The notes: generated by a model not told the origin, from the sequence alone. A stretch of DNA of 64,000 nucleotides from DATBLE01 sp963719325 (GCA_963719325.1 CAVRBW010000014.1:62001-126000); one strand, 5' to 3'; shown: positions 40,056 to 48,684, counted from the first letter of the stretch. Made by a program: numbers and translations.

Positions 40056-41194
40056 GGTCGCCCGACTTCGACGAGGTTCTGCCTCGCGTTGCGGAGATCG
40101 TCGCCGATGTCCGCGCCCGCGGCGACGAGGCCGTGCTCGACTGGGCCGAGCGCCTCGACGGCGGCCGCCCGTCCTCGCTCCGGGTGCCGGCCGAGGCGAT
40201 CGAGGCCGCGCAGCTCGACGAGGCATCCCTCTCCGCAGTGCAACGCCTCGCTGCGGCGGTGGAAGCCGTTCATGTTGCGCAGCGTCCCGCCGACACGACC
40301 GTTTCGCCCGTCCCGGGCGTCGTCGTCGAGCGCCGGTTCACGCCGCTCGACTCGGTCGGAATCTACGTTCCCGGCGGCAAGAGGCCGCTCGTCTCGTCGC
40401 TCGTGATGACAGCGGTGCCGGCGCGGGTGGCGGGCGTCCGGCGGATCGCGGTCGCGACACCGGGTGGGTCCGAGGCCGTCCTCGCCGCCGCGCGGGAGCT
40501 CGGCATCGGGGAGATCTACGCCGTCGGTGGTGCCCAGGCCGTTGCCGCCCTCGCCTACGGCACCGAGACGATTCCGCGCGTCGACAAGATCGTCGGTCCG
40601 GGCAGCCGTTGGGTCACTGCGGCGAAGCTGCTGGTCTCGAGCACCGTCGCGATCGACCTGCCAGCGGGTCCGAGCGAGGTGCTCGTGATCGCCGACGAGT
40701 CGGCCGACCCGGACGAGTGCGCCGCCGACCTGCTCGCCCAGGCCGAGCACGGGCCCGACAGCGCAGCAATGCTGCTCACGACGAGCGCCGCCGTCGCCGC
40801 TGAGGTCGCCGCGCGCGTGGACGGGCGCGCGCGCATCGAGGTGGTCGGCTCGCTGGCCGAAGCCGTCGAGCAGGCGAACGAGTATGCGCCCGAGCACCTC
40901 GAGCTGCTCGTCGCCGACCCCGAGCCGCTGAGCGAGGAGATCGCGAACGCAGGGGCGGTCTTCCTCGGGACGACAGCAGTCTTCGGCGACTACGCCGCCG
41001 GCTCGAATCATGTGCTGCCGACCGGCGGGCTGGCTCGCGGCCTGGGCGGGCTCGGCCTGGAGGCGTTCCTGAAGCCGATCCAGTACGTCCGCGTGACGGC
41101 AGACGGCGTCGCCGCGCTGCGCGAGACCGTCGCCGCGCTCGCCGGCCTCGAGGGCCTCCCGCTCCACGCGGCCTCCGTCGCCCTCCGGACATGA
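40052..41194 (+). CDS. hisD: Histidinol dehydrogenase
   Basis: NAD- and Zn-dependent, last two steps of histidine synthesis. 380 residues, shorter at the N-terminus than many. Conserved: YVPGGKRPLVSSLVMTAVPA, GGAQAVAALAYGTETIPRVDKIVGPG, DLPAGPSEVLVIAD, AQAEHGPDSAA (Zn and catalytic His), NHVLPTGGLARG. GTG 40052 overlaps the hisG stop (GTGA). Repeat copy D begins 3-4 bp after its stop, separating it from hisCB. Confidence 0.95.
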   Translation: MRSPDFDEVLPRVAEIVADVRARGDEAVLDWAERLDGGRPSSLRVPAEAIEAAQLDEASLSAVQRLAAAVEAVHVAQRPADTTVSPVPGVVVERRFTPLDSVGIYVPGGKRPLVSSLVMTAVPARVAGVRRIAVATPGGSEAVLAAARELGIGEIYAVGGAQAVAALAYGTETIPRVDKIVGPGSRWVTAAKLLVSSTVAIDLPAGPSEVLVIADESADPDECAADLLAQAEHGPDSAAMLLTTSAAVAAEVAARVDGRARIEVVGSLAEAVEQANEYAPEHLELLVADPEPLSEEIANAGAVFLGTTAVFGDYAAGSNHVLPTGGLARGLGGLGLEAFLKPIQYVRVTADGVAALRETVAALAGLEGLPLHAASVALRT

Positions 41195-41197
41195 GGG

Positions 41198-41330
41198 TCG
41201 CTCGCCTTCGGCTCGCTCTCATGGGGGAAACAGCCGGTTTCCCCCATGAGCCCCCTTCCCCAAATCCTTTCGCACCTCAGCGACGGTTGGGAGCCGCGCC
41301 CGCCATGTCGGTCGCGGCGACGGAATGCTC
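41198..41330 (+). repeat. Interspersed hairpin/core repeat, copy D (hisD-hisC junction)
   Basis: The most complete copy. 5' module CGCTCGCCTTCGGCTCGC, perfect 14-bp hairpin CTCATGGGGGAAAC (41218-41231) with GTTTCCCCCATGAG (41237-41250) around AGCCG, then CCCCCTTCCCC, CGCACCTCAG and the 26-bp core 41293-41318. The core ends 33 nt before the hisCB ATG. Confidence 0.9.
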
Positions 41331-41355
41331 CACGATCGCCGAGGTCGATCGATGA
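41305..41355 (+). CDS. Mini-ORF of repeat copy D, overlapping the hisCB start
   Basis: 16 codons starting at the ATG in the repeat core (MSVAATEC then STIAEVDR) with a TGA that overlaps the hisCB ATG as ATGA. The equivalent segment in copy C has nearly the same sequence (MSVAAVKP then STIEEAGR) and also ends in ATGA over leuB. No ribosome binding site is seen before it, so translation is speculative; if real, it would couple initiation at the next gene. Confidence 0.35.
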   Translation: MSVAATECSTIAEVDR

Positions 41356-42926
41356 GCGCGCGGCCTCTTCCTGACGCCTTCCGGCCCTACATGTGGACCG
41401 CGCCGATCGAGGAGGTGGCGGCTCGGCACGGGCTGCGGCCGGCGGAGATCATCCGCTTCGACCAGAACGTCCCGCCGCTCCCAGGCGTGCCGCAGGTGCC
41501 GCTCGGCGAGAGCTTCGCCCGGTTGAACGACTACCCGGACGGAACGTACCGCGAGCTCCGCGAGGCCGCCGCCGCATACGCCAGCGTGGACGCCGGGCAA
41601 GTCGTCATCGGCGCGGGCGCGGACGGCCTGATCGGTCTCGCCGCGCGGACGTTCCTCGGGCCCGAGAGGCGAGCGTACGTTCGGCGGCCCACCTACTCCC
41701 TGTACGCGATCGCCAGCGGCGTGGAAGGCGCGACCGTCGTCGACGATCCGGACGGCGCCGACCTGATCTGGGTGTGCAACCCGAACAACCCCACGGGCGA
41801 GCTGGTCGAGCCGGAGGAGATCGGCGAGCTCGCGCGCCTCCATCCCGAGGCGGCGGTCGTCGTCGACGAGGCGTACTTCGAGTACGGCGGCAAGACGGTC
41901 GTACCGCTGATCGGCGAAACGTCGAACCTCGTGGTGCTGCGCACGCTCTCGAAGGCGTTCGGTCTGGCGAGTCTGCGTGTCGGCTACGCGATCGCCTCCG
42001 AGGCGCTGGCGCGCGAGCTCGACCGGCGCCGCGACCCGGCGCCTGTCGCCGGGCCTGCCGCCAGGATCGCCGCCGCCGCGCTCCGCGAGCCGCGCCTGGA
42101 CGTCGAGCAGACCGTCTCCGAGCGCGAGCGAATGCGTTCCGCGCTCGTCGCGGCGGGCTTCGACTGCCCGCGGTCGGCGACGAACTTCGTGCTCGTGCGC
42201 GTCGAGGCCTCGACGGAGCTCGCGGATCGTCTCGAGCAGCAGGGCCTCGTCGTTCGGCGCGTTCCCGACGCGATCAGGATCACGGTGCGCTTGCCGGGAG
42301 AGAACGACCGGATCCTGGCGGCGCTCGGCGCACAGGCCCAGGCCTCGACGGAGCGCGCGGCTCTCGTCATCCGGACGACCGCCGAGACGGCGCTCCGCGC
42401 GTCGCTGGTCGTCGACGGCCGCGGCCGTGCCCGCATCGCCACCGGGATCGGCTTCCTCGACCACCTGTTGAGCCAGCTCGTCTTCCACGGCGGTCTCGAC
42501 CTGGAGCTCGTCGCGGGCGGGGATCTGGCCGTCGACGAGCACCACACGGTCGAAGACGTACTCGCCGCCCTGGGAGTCGCGCTCGGGCAGGCGCTTGGCG
42601 GCCGCCGGGGCGTCACCCGCTACGGCTCCGCGACCGTGCCGATGGACGAGGCGCGCGCGACGGCCGCGGTCGACCTCGTCCGCCGTCCGCACGCCGAGAT
42701 CTCGCTTGCGTTCGCCGGCGACCGGATCGGCGGGCTCGCGCCGACACTTCTTCCTCACGCGCTCGAGCGGTTCGCGATCGAGGCCGGGCTCACGCTACAC
42801 GTGGAGGCGAGCGGCGAGGACGACCATCACGTGGCCGAGGCGGCGTTCAAGGCGCTCGGCCGCGCGCTGCGCGAGGCCTGCTCGCTGAACGGTTCGGCCT
42901 CGGGCTCGACGAAGGGCTCGCTCTGA
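41352..42926 (+). CDS. hisCB: Fused histidinol-phosphate aminotransferase / imidazoleglycerol-phosphate dehydratase
   Basis: One 524-residue reading frame with two enzymes. Residues 1 to about 330 are HisC: GAGADGLIGLAARTFL, CNPNNPTGELVEP, VVVDEAYFEYGG and the PLP lysine in LRTLSKAFGLASLRVGY. Residues about 335-515 are HisB (IGPD): GIGFLDHLLSQLVFHGG, metal motifs DEHHTVEDV and DDHHVAEAAFKALG. There is no stop or frameshift between them, and no extra phosphatase domain as in the enterobacterial HisNB. HisB acts one step before HisC, so the fusion could help hand over imidazole-acetol phosphate. ATG 41352 is at the repeat-D junction. Confidence 0.93.
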   Translation: MSARPLPDAFRPYMWTAPIEEVAARHGLRPAEIIRFDQNVPPLPGVPQVPLGESFARLNDYPDGTYRELREAAAAYASVDAGQVVIGAGADGLIGLAARTFLGPERRAYVRRPTYSLYAIASGVEGATVVDDPDGADLIWVCNPNNPTGELVEPEEIGELARLHPEAAVVVDEAYFEYGGKTVVPLIGETSNLVVLRTLSKAFGLASLRVGYAIASEALARELDRRRDPAPVAGPAARIAAAALREPRLDVEQTVSERERMRSALVAAGFDCPRSATNFVLVRVEASTELADRLEQQGLVVRRVPDAIRITVRLPGENDRILAALGAQAQASTERAALVIRTTAETALRASLVVDGRGRARIATGIGFLDHLLSQLVFHGGLDLELVAGGDLAVDEHHTVEDVLAALGVALGQALGGRRGVTRYGSATVPMDEARATAAVDLVRRPHAEISLAFAGDRIGGLAPTLLPHALERFAIEAGLTLHVEASGEDDHHVAEAAFKALGRALREACSLNGSASGSTKGSL

Positions 42927-43531
42927 GAGCTCCGCGGATCGTGCTGGCCGACTACGGCGCCGGGAACCTGCGCAGCGTCTGCTCTGCATTCAGCCGGGCG
43001 GGAGCCGAGCCGGTCGTGAGCGATCGGCAGGCGGACGTCGAGGACGCGTCGCTCGCCGTGGTGGCCGGGGTCGGCAACACCGGCGCCGCCGCGCGCGGGC
43101 TCCGCGACCACGGCCTCGCCGATGCGCTCTTCGCGCGCGTCGCGGCCGGGCGGCCGGTGCTCGGCATCTGCGTGGGGATGCAGCTGCTCTTCGGCCACAG
43201 CGAGGAAGGTGGGTCCGGGCTCGGCATCTTCGGAGGACGGGTCGAGCGACTGCGTGCCCGCCGGGTCCCGCACATGGGCTGGAACGAGCTGCGCGTGCAC
43301 GGCGAGAGCGTGCTTCTCGACGGCCTCGACGGCGCGGACGTCTACTTCGCACACTCCTTCGCCTGCGTTCCGGACGAGCCGGTCGCCGTCGCAGACGTCG
43401 ATCACGACGGCGCGGTCGTTGCGGCGGTCGAGCGCGGCTCCGTCGCGGGCGTCCAGTTCCATCCCGAGCGAAGCGGCGCGGCCGGCGCGCAGCTCCTGAG
43501 AAACGTGCTGCGATGGTCAAACGGCGGGTGA
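42923..43531 (+). CDS. hisH: Imidazole glycerol phosphate synthase, glutaminase subunit
   Basis: Class I amidotransferase delivering ammonia to HisF. About 202 residues: VLADYGAGNLRSVCSAF at the N-terminus, nucleophile Cys in GICVGMQLLFG, PHMGWN, and catalytic His/Glu in VQFHPERSG. No ATG fits the start. CTG 42923 (GAAGGG 6 nt before it, overlapping the hisCB stop as CTGA) is preferred; GTG 42941 would remove the first beta strand. It overlaps hisF by 19 nt. Confidence 0.88.
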   Translation: MRAPRIVLADYGAGNLRSVCSAFSRAGAEPVVSDRQADVEDASLAVVAGVGNTGAAARGLRDHGLADALFARVAAGRPVLGICVGMQLLFGHSEEGGSGLGIFGGRVERLRARRVPHMGWNELRVHGESVLLDGLDGADVYFAHSFACVPDEPVAVADVDHDGAVVAAVERGSVAGVQFHPERSGAAGAQLLRNVLRWSNGG

Positions 43532-44253
43532 TTCCCTGCCTGGACGTCGCGGGGGGTCGCGTCGTCAAGGGCCTGAAGTTCGAGAATCTCCGCGACATGG
43601 GCGATCCCGTCGAGCTCGCGACCCGCTACTCGGTGCTGGGCGCCGACGAGCTCGTCTTTCTCGATATCACCGCGACGCTCGAAGGCCGCCGGCCGCTGCT
43701 GGAGCTCGTCGGGCGCGCGGCCGAGGAGCTGGAGATCCCCTTCACCGTCGGCGGCGGCATCACCGAGCTCGAGGACGCGCGGGCGCTTCTCCGCGCCGGG
43801 GCGGACAAGGTCTCGCTGAACCGGATGGCAGTCGACCACCCGGAGCTGCTGACGGCCCTGGCCGACGAGTTCGGCGCGCAGGCGGTGGTGTGCGCGATCG
43901 ACGCGAAGGGCGGCGAGGTGGTCACGCACGCCGGCAAGAGGCCGCGCGGGCTCGATGCGGTCGAATGGGCCGGCGAGGCGGTCGAGCGCGGCGCCGGCGA
44001 GATCCTGCTGACCTCGATCGACGCGGACGGCACCCGGGCGGGCTACGACCTGGACCTCACCGCCGCCGTCGCGTCGGCGGTGTCCGTGCCGGTGATCGCC
44101 TCCGGCGGCGCCGGCGACGCCGGGCACATGGCGGAGGCGTTCGAGGCCGGAGCGGAGGCAGCGTTGATCGCGTCGATCGTCCACGAACGGCCGGAGCGGC
44201 TGCCGGAGCTGAAGCACGAGCTGAAGGAGGCGGGATGGCCGATCCGGATCTGA
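43513..44253 (+). CDS. hisF: Imidazole glycerol phosphate synthase, cyclase subunit
   Basis: TIM-barrel cyclase making IGP and AICAR from PRFAR with ammonia from HisH. 246 residues: RVIPCLDVAGGRVVKG (catalytic Asp), VGGGITELEDARALLRAGADKVSLN, LLTSIDADGTRAGYD (second Asp), VIASGGAGDAGHMAEAF. ATG 43513 lies inside the end of hisH, and its own end overlaps hisIE by 19 nt, so all three are translationally linked. Confidence 0.96.
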   Translation: MVKRRVIPCLDVAGGRVVKGLKFENLRDMGDPVELATRYSVLGADELVFLDITATLEGRRPLLELVGRAAEELEIPFTVGGGITELEDARALLRAGADKVSLNRMAVDHPELLTALADEFGAQAVVCAIDAKGGEVVTHAGKRPRGLDAVEWAGEAVERGAGEILLTSIDADGTRAGYDLDLTAAVASAVSVPVIASGGAGDAGHMAEAFEAGAEAALIASIVHERPERLPELKHELKEAGWPIRI

Positions 44254-44786
44254 CGCCGGCAATCGTCCAGGATGCCGACGACGGTCGCGTGCTGATGCTC
44301 GCGTGGATGGACGACGAAGCGAAGCGCCTGACCCGGGAGACCGGCGAGGCATGGTTCTGGAGCCGGTCGAGGAAGCAGCTCTGGCACAAGGGCGAGACGT
44401 CCGGGAACACGCTGTCGGTCGTCGAGCTACGGGACGACTGCGACGGCGACGCGATTCTTCTCCGCGTCAGGCCCGCCGGGCCGGTCTGCCACACCGGCTC
44501 GCTCTCGTGCTTCGCACCGTGGCTGTGGCGGCGGGTGGCCGAGCGGGCGAAGGAGCGTCCGGAAGGCTCGTACGTCGCCGGGCTCCTGGATCAGGGCCCG
44601 GCCGCGTGCGCCCGCAAGGTCGGCGAGGAGGGCGTGGAGGCCGCCCTCGCGGGCGCGGCAGAGAGCGACGAGCGCCTGATCGAGGAGCTGGCCGACCTCT
44701 GGTTCCACAGCTACGTCCTGCTCGCGGCCCGTGGGCTCGATCCAGCTGCGGTGGAGCAGGAGCTCCAGCGCCGCGTGCGCGAGTGA
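44235..44786 (+). CDS. hisIE: Bifunctional phosphoribosyl-AMP cyclohydrolase / phosphoribosyl-ATP pyrophosphohydrolase
   Basis: 183 residues. HisI part: VLMLAWMDDEAKRLT, WFWSRSRKQLWHKGETSGNT, DCDGDAILLRVRPAGPVCHTGSLSC-type metal motif (Asp cluster and cysteines). HisE part from about residue 105: ARKVGEEGVEAALAG and LIEELADLWFHSYVLL (MazG-like Glu/Asp). ATG 44235 overlaps hisF. With it the cluster covers all of histidine synthesis except a histidinol-phosphate phosphatase. Confidence 0.94.
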   Translation: MADPDLTPAIVQDADDGRVLMLAWMDDEAKRLTRETGEAWFWSRSRKQLWHKGETSGNTLSVVELRDDCDGDAILLRVRPAGPVCHTGSLSCFAPWLWRRVAERAKERPEGSYVAGLLDQGPAACARKVGEEGVEAALAGAAESDERLIEELADLWFHSYVLLAARGLDPAAVEQELQRRVRE

Positions 44787-44928
44787 GTCTGGTGCGGCTC
44801 CAGGCTCGACTCGCGTCGAAGAACCGCTTAAGATGAGCCCCGGGCCGGGCCGGGAGGGACGGCTGACCGGCCCGGGGTGGCTCCAGGTGGGCCCTGGAGA
44901 TCTTGATCGGGGGTACGACGTTCTGGTC

Positions 44929-44974
44929 GCGAGGGCGGCCGGGGTGTCGATGCGTCCCGGCCGCCCTCGCTTTC
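44929..44974. terminator. Intrinsic terminator between hisIE and amt
   Basis: GCGAGGGCGGCCGGG (44929-44943) pairs with CCCGGCCGCCCTCGC (44956-44970), a 15-bp perfect stem followed by TTTCG. It can serve the his operon and, in reverse, the convergent amt. Upstream in the same 195-bp gap are two more GC inverted repeats (CCCGGGCCGG/CCGGCCCGGG near 44836-44876 and CTCCAGG/CCTGGAG near 44881-44899). Confidence 0.75.
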
Positions 44975-44981
44975 GAACTCG

Positions 44982-46391
44982 CTAGCCCGAGGGCTCCGGC
45001 AGGGGCGACGTCTGCTGGACGGCCGCGCCGGCCGGTACCGGTCCGACGACGCGCGGTCCGAGGTGCCCGTGCGATTCGGTGCCGTAGCCGCCCGGGACCG
45101 GGATGTAGAACTCGGGATATCCCCACATCCCGTGCTCGTGCACGTCGAGCCCGCCGCTCTCGACGTCGCCGTCGACGCGGATGCCGAACGTCATCTTCAG
45201 CGCGAAGAGGACCAGGAACGAGGCGGCGAACGTGAAGCCGCCCACGGCGAGCAGGCCGAGCGCCTGGACGCCGAGCTGGTGCGCGCCGCCGCCGTAGAAG
45301 ATGCCGCCGGATCCTGTCCCGAGGCTCTTCGCCTGCGAGGGCAGCGTCAGGAAGCCGAGCGAGAGCGTGCCCCAGACGCCGGCCATGCCGTGCGCCGCGA
45401 CCGCGCCGATCGGATCGTCGATGCCGATCCGCTCGACGAGGAGGACGCCGAGCACGACGATCACGCCCGCGACGAAGCCGACCACGAGCGCGGCCCACGG
45501 GGCGACGAACGCACACGCGGCGGTGATCGCGACCAGCGCGGCGATCGCGCCGTTCAGCATCATCGAGATGTCCGGCTTCTTGATCACGAGCCACGACGTG
45601 ACGAGCGCGCCGAAGACACCGGCCGCCGCCGCGATGTTCGTGTTCAGCGCGACGTACGCGAAGAAGCCGAGCCCGCCGAAGTCGACCGACAGCGTCGACC
45701 CCGGGTTGAATCCGAACCAGCCGAACCAGAGGATGAGCACGCCGAGCGTCGTGTAGGCCATGTTGTGGCCGGGAATCGCGTTCGGCTTGCCGTCGGGCCC
45801 GTACTTGCCGATCCGCGGTCCCAGGAGCAGCGCTCCCGCGAGCCCCGCCAGCGCGCCCTGGTAATGGACGACGGTCGACCCGGCGAAGTCCTGCATCCCC
45901 TTCGAGAACAGCCATCCGTCCGGCGACCAGATCCAGTGCGAGACCACCGAGTAGATCAGCGTGAACGCGACTCCGAAGACGATGTAGACGTACAGCTTCG
46001 TCCGCTCGGCCATCGAGCCCCAGACGATCGCCAGCGAGACGCCGCAGAAGACGACCTCGAAGAGGTATCCGGCCGCACCGGGAATCTCCCCGAACCACGA
46101 GAACGGCGCCTGGCCGATCGTCATCAGCTCGTCCACGCTGGGGATGAAGCCGGAGCCGCCGGCGAATCCGCCCCCGCCGTCTCCGAATGCGATCCCGAAG
46201 CCGACCAGGTAGTAGACGATCGACGCGAGCGCGAAGATCAGGACGTTCTTGGCGGCGATGTGGCCGACGTTCTTCATCCGCGTCAGGCCTGCCTCGAGGA
46301 ACGCGAAGCCGGCCTGCATGAACATCACGAGCACGCCGGCGATCACGACCCAGGTCGTGCTCGCGGCGTAGAGCAGTTCCTTGTTGCTCAT
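44982..46391 (-). CDS. amt: Ammonium transporter
   Basis: 469-residue Amt/MEP/Rh channel with 11 expected membrane helices. Conserved: FMQAGFAFLEAGLTRMKN, DFAGSTVVHYQGALAGLAGALLLGPR (family signature with the first pore His), LWFGWFGFNPGS and AAHGMAGVWGTLSLG (second pore His). A soluble tail of about 60 residues (DVHEHGMWGYPEFYIPVPGG) follows. ATG 46391 overlaps the glnB stop, the usual partnership in which PII blocks the channel when nitrogen is plentiful. Last gene of the glnA-GNAT-glnB-amt operon. Confidence 0.95.
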   Translation of the reverse strand: MSNKELLYAASTTWVVIAGVLVMFMQAGFAFLEAGLTRMKNVGHIAAKNVLIFALASIVYYLVGFGIAFGDGGGGFAGGSGFIPSVDELMTIGQAPFSWFGEIPGAAGYLFEVVFCGVSLAIVWGSMAERTKLYVYIVFGVAFTLIYSVVSHWIWSPDGWLFSKGMQDFAGSTVVHYQGALAGLAGALLLGPRIGKYGPDGKPNAIPGHNMAYTTLGVLILWFGWFGFNPGSTLSVDFGGLGFFAYVALNTNIAAAAGVFGALVTSWLVIKKPDISMMLNGAIAALVAITAACAFVAPWAALVVGFVAGVIVVLGVLLVERIGIDDPIGAVAAHGMAGVWGTLSLGFLTLPSQAKSLGTGSGGIFYGGGAHQLGVQALGLLAVGGFTFAASFLVLFALKMTFGIRVDGDVESGGLDVHEHGMWGYPEFYIPVPGGYGTESHGHLGPRVVGPVPAGAAVQQTSPLPEPSG

Positions 46392-46747
46392 ACCGCCACC
46401 TCCACTTCCTCCAGCGCGCTGCCGGTCCGGTGGTGCATCACGTTCGTGATCGGAGTCGTCCAGACGATCCCGTCGCCGGACTCGTTGCCGCTGCGGGCGG
46501 CGTCGACGATCGCCTCGACGACGGCGCCCGACTTCGCCTCCGGCGTCACGAACACGAGAAACGCCTTCGGCAGGAAGCGCGACTCGAACACGCGCCCCCG
46601 GTACTCATGCGTGATTCCCCGCTGCCGGCCGTGGCCGACCGCTTCGATCACGGTGACGCCGACGTGGCCCGCGTGCTCCTCGACGGCGTCGATGACGGTC
46701 TCGATCCGTTCCCGGATCACGACCGCTTCGACTTTCACCCAGCTCAA
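46388..46747 (-). CDS. glnB: PII-family nitrogen signalling protein, T-loop Tyr replaced by Phe
   Basis: 119-residue PII trimer subunit sensing ATP/ADP and 2-oxoglutarate, acting on Amt. The PII pattern is clear: VGHGRQRGITHEYRG, FLPKAFLVFVTPE, SGNESGDGIVWTTPI (B-loop). Tyr 49 matches E. coli Tyr46, but the uridylylation/adenylylation site (E. coli Tyr51) is Phe 54 here (GRVFESRF). Start TTG 46747 has AAAGGAG 6 nt upstream and overlaps the GNAT stop (TTGA). It is a diverged PII, and control by covalent modification seems excluded. Confidence 0.88.
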   Translation of the reverse strand: MSWVKVEAVVIRERIETVIDAVEEHAGHVGVTVIEAVGHGRQRGITHEYRGRVFESRFLPKAFLVFVTPEAKSGAVVEAIVDAARSGNESGDGIVWTTPITNVMHHRTGSALEEVEVAV

Positions 46748-47220
46748 GCGACTCTCCTTTCCAAGAGCACGGTGTCTCTCCAGACGCCGTGCAGTTGCCC
46801 GATCCGCTCTCGTGTGCCGACCACCCGGAACCCGCAGCGGCGGTGGAGCTCGAGGCTCACCACGTTCTCCGGGAAGATCGAGGTCTGGATCGTCCAGACC
46901 CCGGCCGCAGCCGCCCGTTCGACGAGTGCGGAGAGGAGCGCGCGACCGGCGCCGCGTCCACGCGCCTGCTCCTCCACGTACACGCTTTCCTCGGCGACGC
47001 CGCGGTAACAGGCGCGGTTCGATACCGCCGAGAGCGCAGCCCAGCCGATGACGTCGCCGTCGTCCTCGGCCACCAGGCGCTGTTCTGGTAGATGCGCCCG
47101 ATCCCATTCGGCCCAGCTCGGCGCCTCCGTCTCGAAGGTCGCGCTGCCGGTGGCGATTCCCTGTTCGTAGATCCGCTTCACGCTCGGCCAGTCGTCTTCA
47201 GTGAGCTCGCGGATCAGCAA
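46744..47220 (-). CDS. GNAT N-acetyltransferase (phosphinothricin acetyltransferase-like)
   Basis: 158-residue GNAT fold. LIRELTEDDWPSVKRIYEQGIATGSATFE, the acetyl-CoA loop VYVEEQARGRGAGRALLSALV and TSIFPENVVSLELHRRCGFRVVGTRERIG match the PAT/MddA group, which acetylates phosphinothricin, methionine sulfoximine/sulfone or related amino acids. That these are glutamine-synthetase inhibitors makes its place between glnA and glnB meaningful: it could protect GS. Start taken as TTG 47220, overlapping the glnA end. Substrate is inferred. Confidence 0.85.
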   Translation of the reverse strand: MLIRELTEDDWPSVKRIYEQGIATGSATFETEAPSWAEWDRAHLPEQRLVAEDDGDVIGWAALSAVSNRACYRGVAEESVYVEEQARGRGAGRALLSALVERAAAAGVWTIQTSIFPENVVSLELHRRCGFRVVGTRERIGQLHGVWRDTVLLERRVA

Positions 47221-48659
47221 TCGAAGTAGAGCTCGAACTCGGCCGGATGCGGCCGGAGCCGCACGAAGTCGACCTCGCTCTCGCGCTTCCAGTCGATCCA
47301 GGTCTGGATCAGGTCCTCGCTGAACACGCCGCCCTTGGTCAGGAACGCGTGGTCTTCCTCGAGCGCCGTCAGCGACTCGTCCAGCGAGCCGGGAACCTGC
47401 GGGATGTCGACGCCTGCCTCTTCGTACAGGTCGAAGTCGGCGGGCTCGCCTGCGTCGAGGCCCTGCTCGATTCCGTCCAGGCCGGCCATCAGCATCGCCG
47501 CGAACGCGAGGTACGGGTTCGACGACGCGTCCGGGCAGCGGAACTCGATTCGCTTGGCCTTCGGCGATTCCGAGTACATCGGGATCCGGATGCACGCGGA
47601 GCGGTTGCGCTGCGAGTAGACGAGGTTGACCGGCGCCTCGTACCCCGGCACGAGCCGGCGATACGAGTTCGTCGTCGGCGCGCAGAACGCCAGCAGCGCC
47701 GGCGCATGCGCGAGCAGGCCGCCGACGTAGGCGCGGGCGAGCTGCGAGAGCCCCGCGTAGCCGGACTTGTCGGCGAAGAGCGGCGTCCCCTCCTTCCAGA
47801 GGGACTGGTGGGTGTGCATCCCCGAGCCGTTGTCGCCGAAGATCGGCTTCGGCAGGAACGTCGCGACCTTGCCGTGCCGGCGGGCGACGTTGCGGACGAC
47901 GTACTTGTAGACCATCACGTTGTCCGCCATCCGCAGCAGCGAGTCGAAGCGCATGTCGATCTCGCACTGGCCTGCGGAGGCGACCTCGTGGTGGTGGAAC
48001 TCGCAGGCGATGCCGAGCCGCTCGAGCGTGAGCACCATCTCCGTCCGCAGGTCCTGCAGGGTGTCGTGCGGCGCGGGCGGGAAGTAGCCCTCCTTCTCGC
48101 GAATCGTGTACCCGAGGCCGGGCTCGCCGGAGTTCCAGTGCGCCTCGGCCGAGTCGAGGGCGAAGCCGGCGCGCTGGGGCAGGTTCTCGTAGTTGACGGA
48201 GTCGAAGACGAAGAACTCGGATTCGGGGCCGATGTAGGCCGTATCCGCGATGCCGCTCGCGCCCAGGTACTCCTCCGCCTTCCGGGCGACGAAACGCGGG
48301 TCCTTCGCGTAGGCCTCGCCTGTCAGCGGGTCGCGGATCTCGCAGAGCAGCGAGAGCGTCGGCTCGGCCGTGAACGGGTCGATGATCGCCGTCGAGGCGT
48401 CCGGCATGAGCAGCATGTCCGACTCCGAGATCCCCTGCCAGCCGCGGATCGAGGAGCCGTCGAAGCCGAGGCCGTCGTCGAAGGCGCTCTCGTCGAGCGA
48501 CGTCGGCGGCAGCGAGACGTGCTGCCAGCGACCGAGCAGGTCGCAGAACTTGAGGTCGACCATCGTCGCCCGCGCTTCCGACGCCCAGTCGAGCGCCTCC
48601 CGTGGGGCGGGTTTCTCCGCCCCGTTCACGAAGTAGTGCTTCGTCTCCAGCTCGGACAT
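47214..48659 (-). CDS. glnA: Glutamine synthetase, type I
   Basis: ATP-dependent condensation of glutamate and ammonia. 481 residues: DLKFCDLLGRWQHVSLPP, GLGFDGSSIRGWQ, ESEFFVFD, CEFHHHEVASAGQCEIDMRF, KPIFGDNGSGMHTHQSLW, NSYRRLVPGYEAPVNLVYSQRNRS, and EFRCPDASSNPYLAF. Near the adenylylation position a Tyr occurs (DFDLYEEAG), but the NLY-DLPPEE motif is not conserved. ATG 48659 is preceded by GGAGGGAGGG. First gene of the glnA-GNAT-glnB-amt operon; its short leader folds into alternative hairpins ending in a terminator. A second glnA is at 52981. Confidence 0.95.
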   Translation of the reverse strand: MSELETKHYFVNGAEKPAPREALDWASEARATMVDLKFCDLLGRWQHVSLPPTSLDESAFDDGLGFDGSSIRGWQGISESDMLLMPDASTAIIDPFTAEPTLSLLCEIRDPLTGEAYAKDPRFVARKAEEYLGASGIADTAYIGPESEFFVFDSVNYENLPQRAGFALDSAEAHWNSGEPGLGYTIREKEGYFPPAPHDTLQDLRTEMVLTLERLGIACEFHHHEVASAGQCEIDMRFDSLLRMADNVMVYKYVVRNVARRHGKVATFLPKPIFGDNGSGMHTHQSLWKEGTPLFADKSGYAGLSQLARAYVGGLLAHAPALLAFCAPTTNSYRRLVPGYEAPVNLVYSQRNRSACIRIPMYSESPKAKRIEFRCPDASSNPYLAFAAMLMAGLDGIEQGLDAGEPADFDLYEEAGVDIPQVPGSLDESLTALEEDHAFLTKGGVFSEDLIQTWIDWKRESEVDFVRLRPHPAEFELYFDC

Positions 48660-48684
48660 CTGTCCCTCCCTCCGTTGGACCAAC

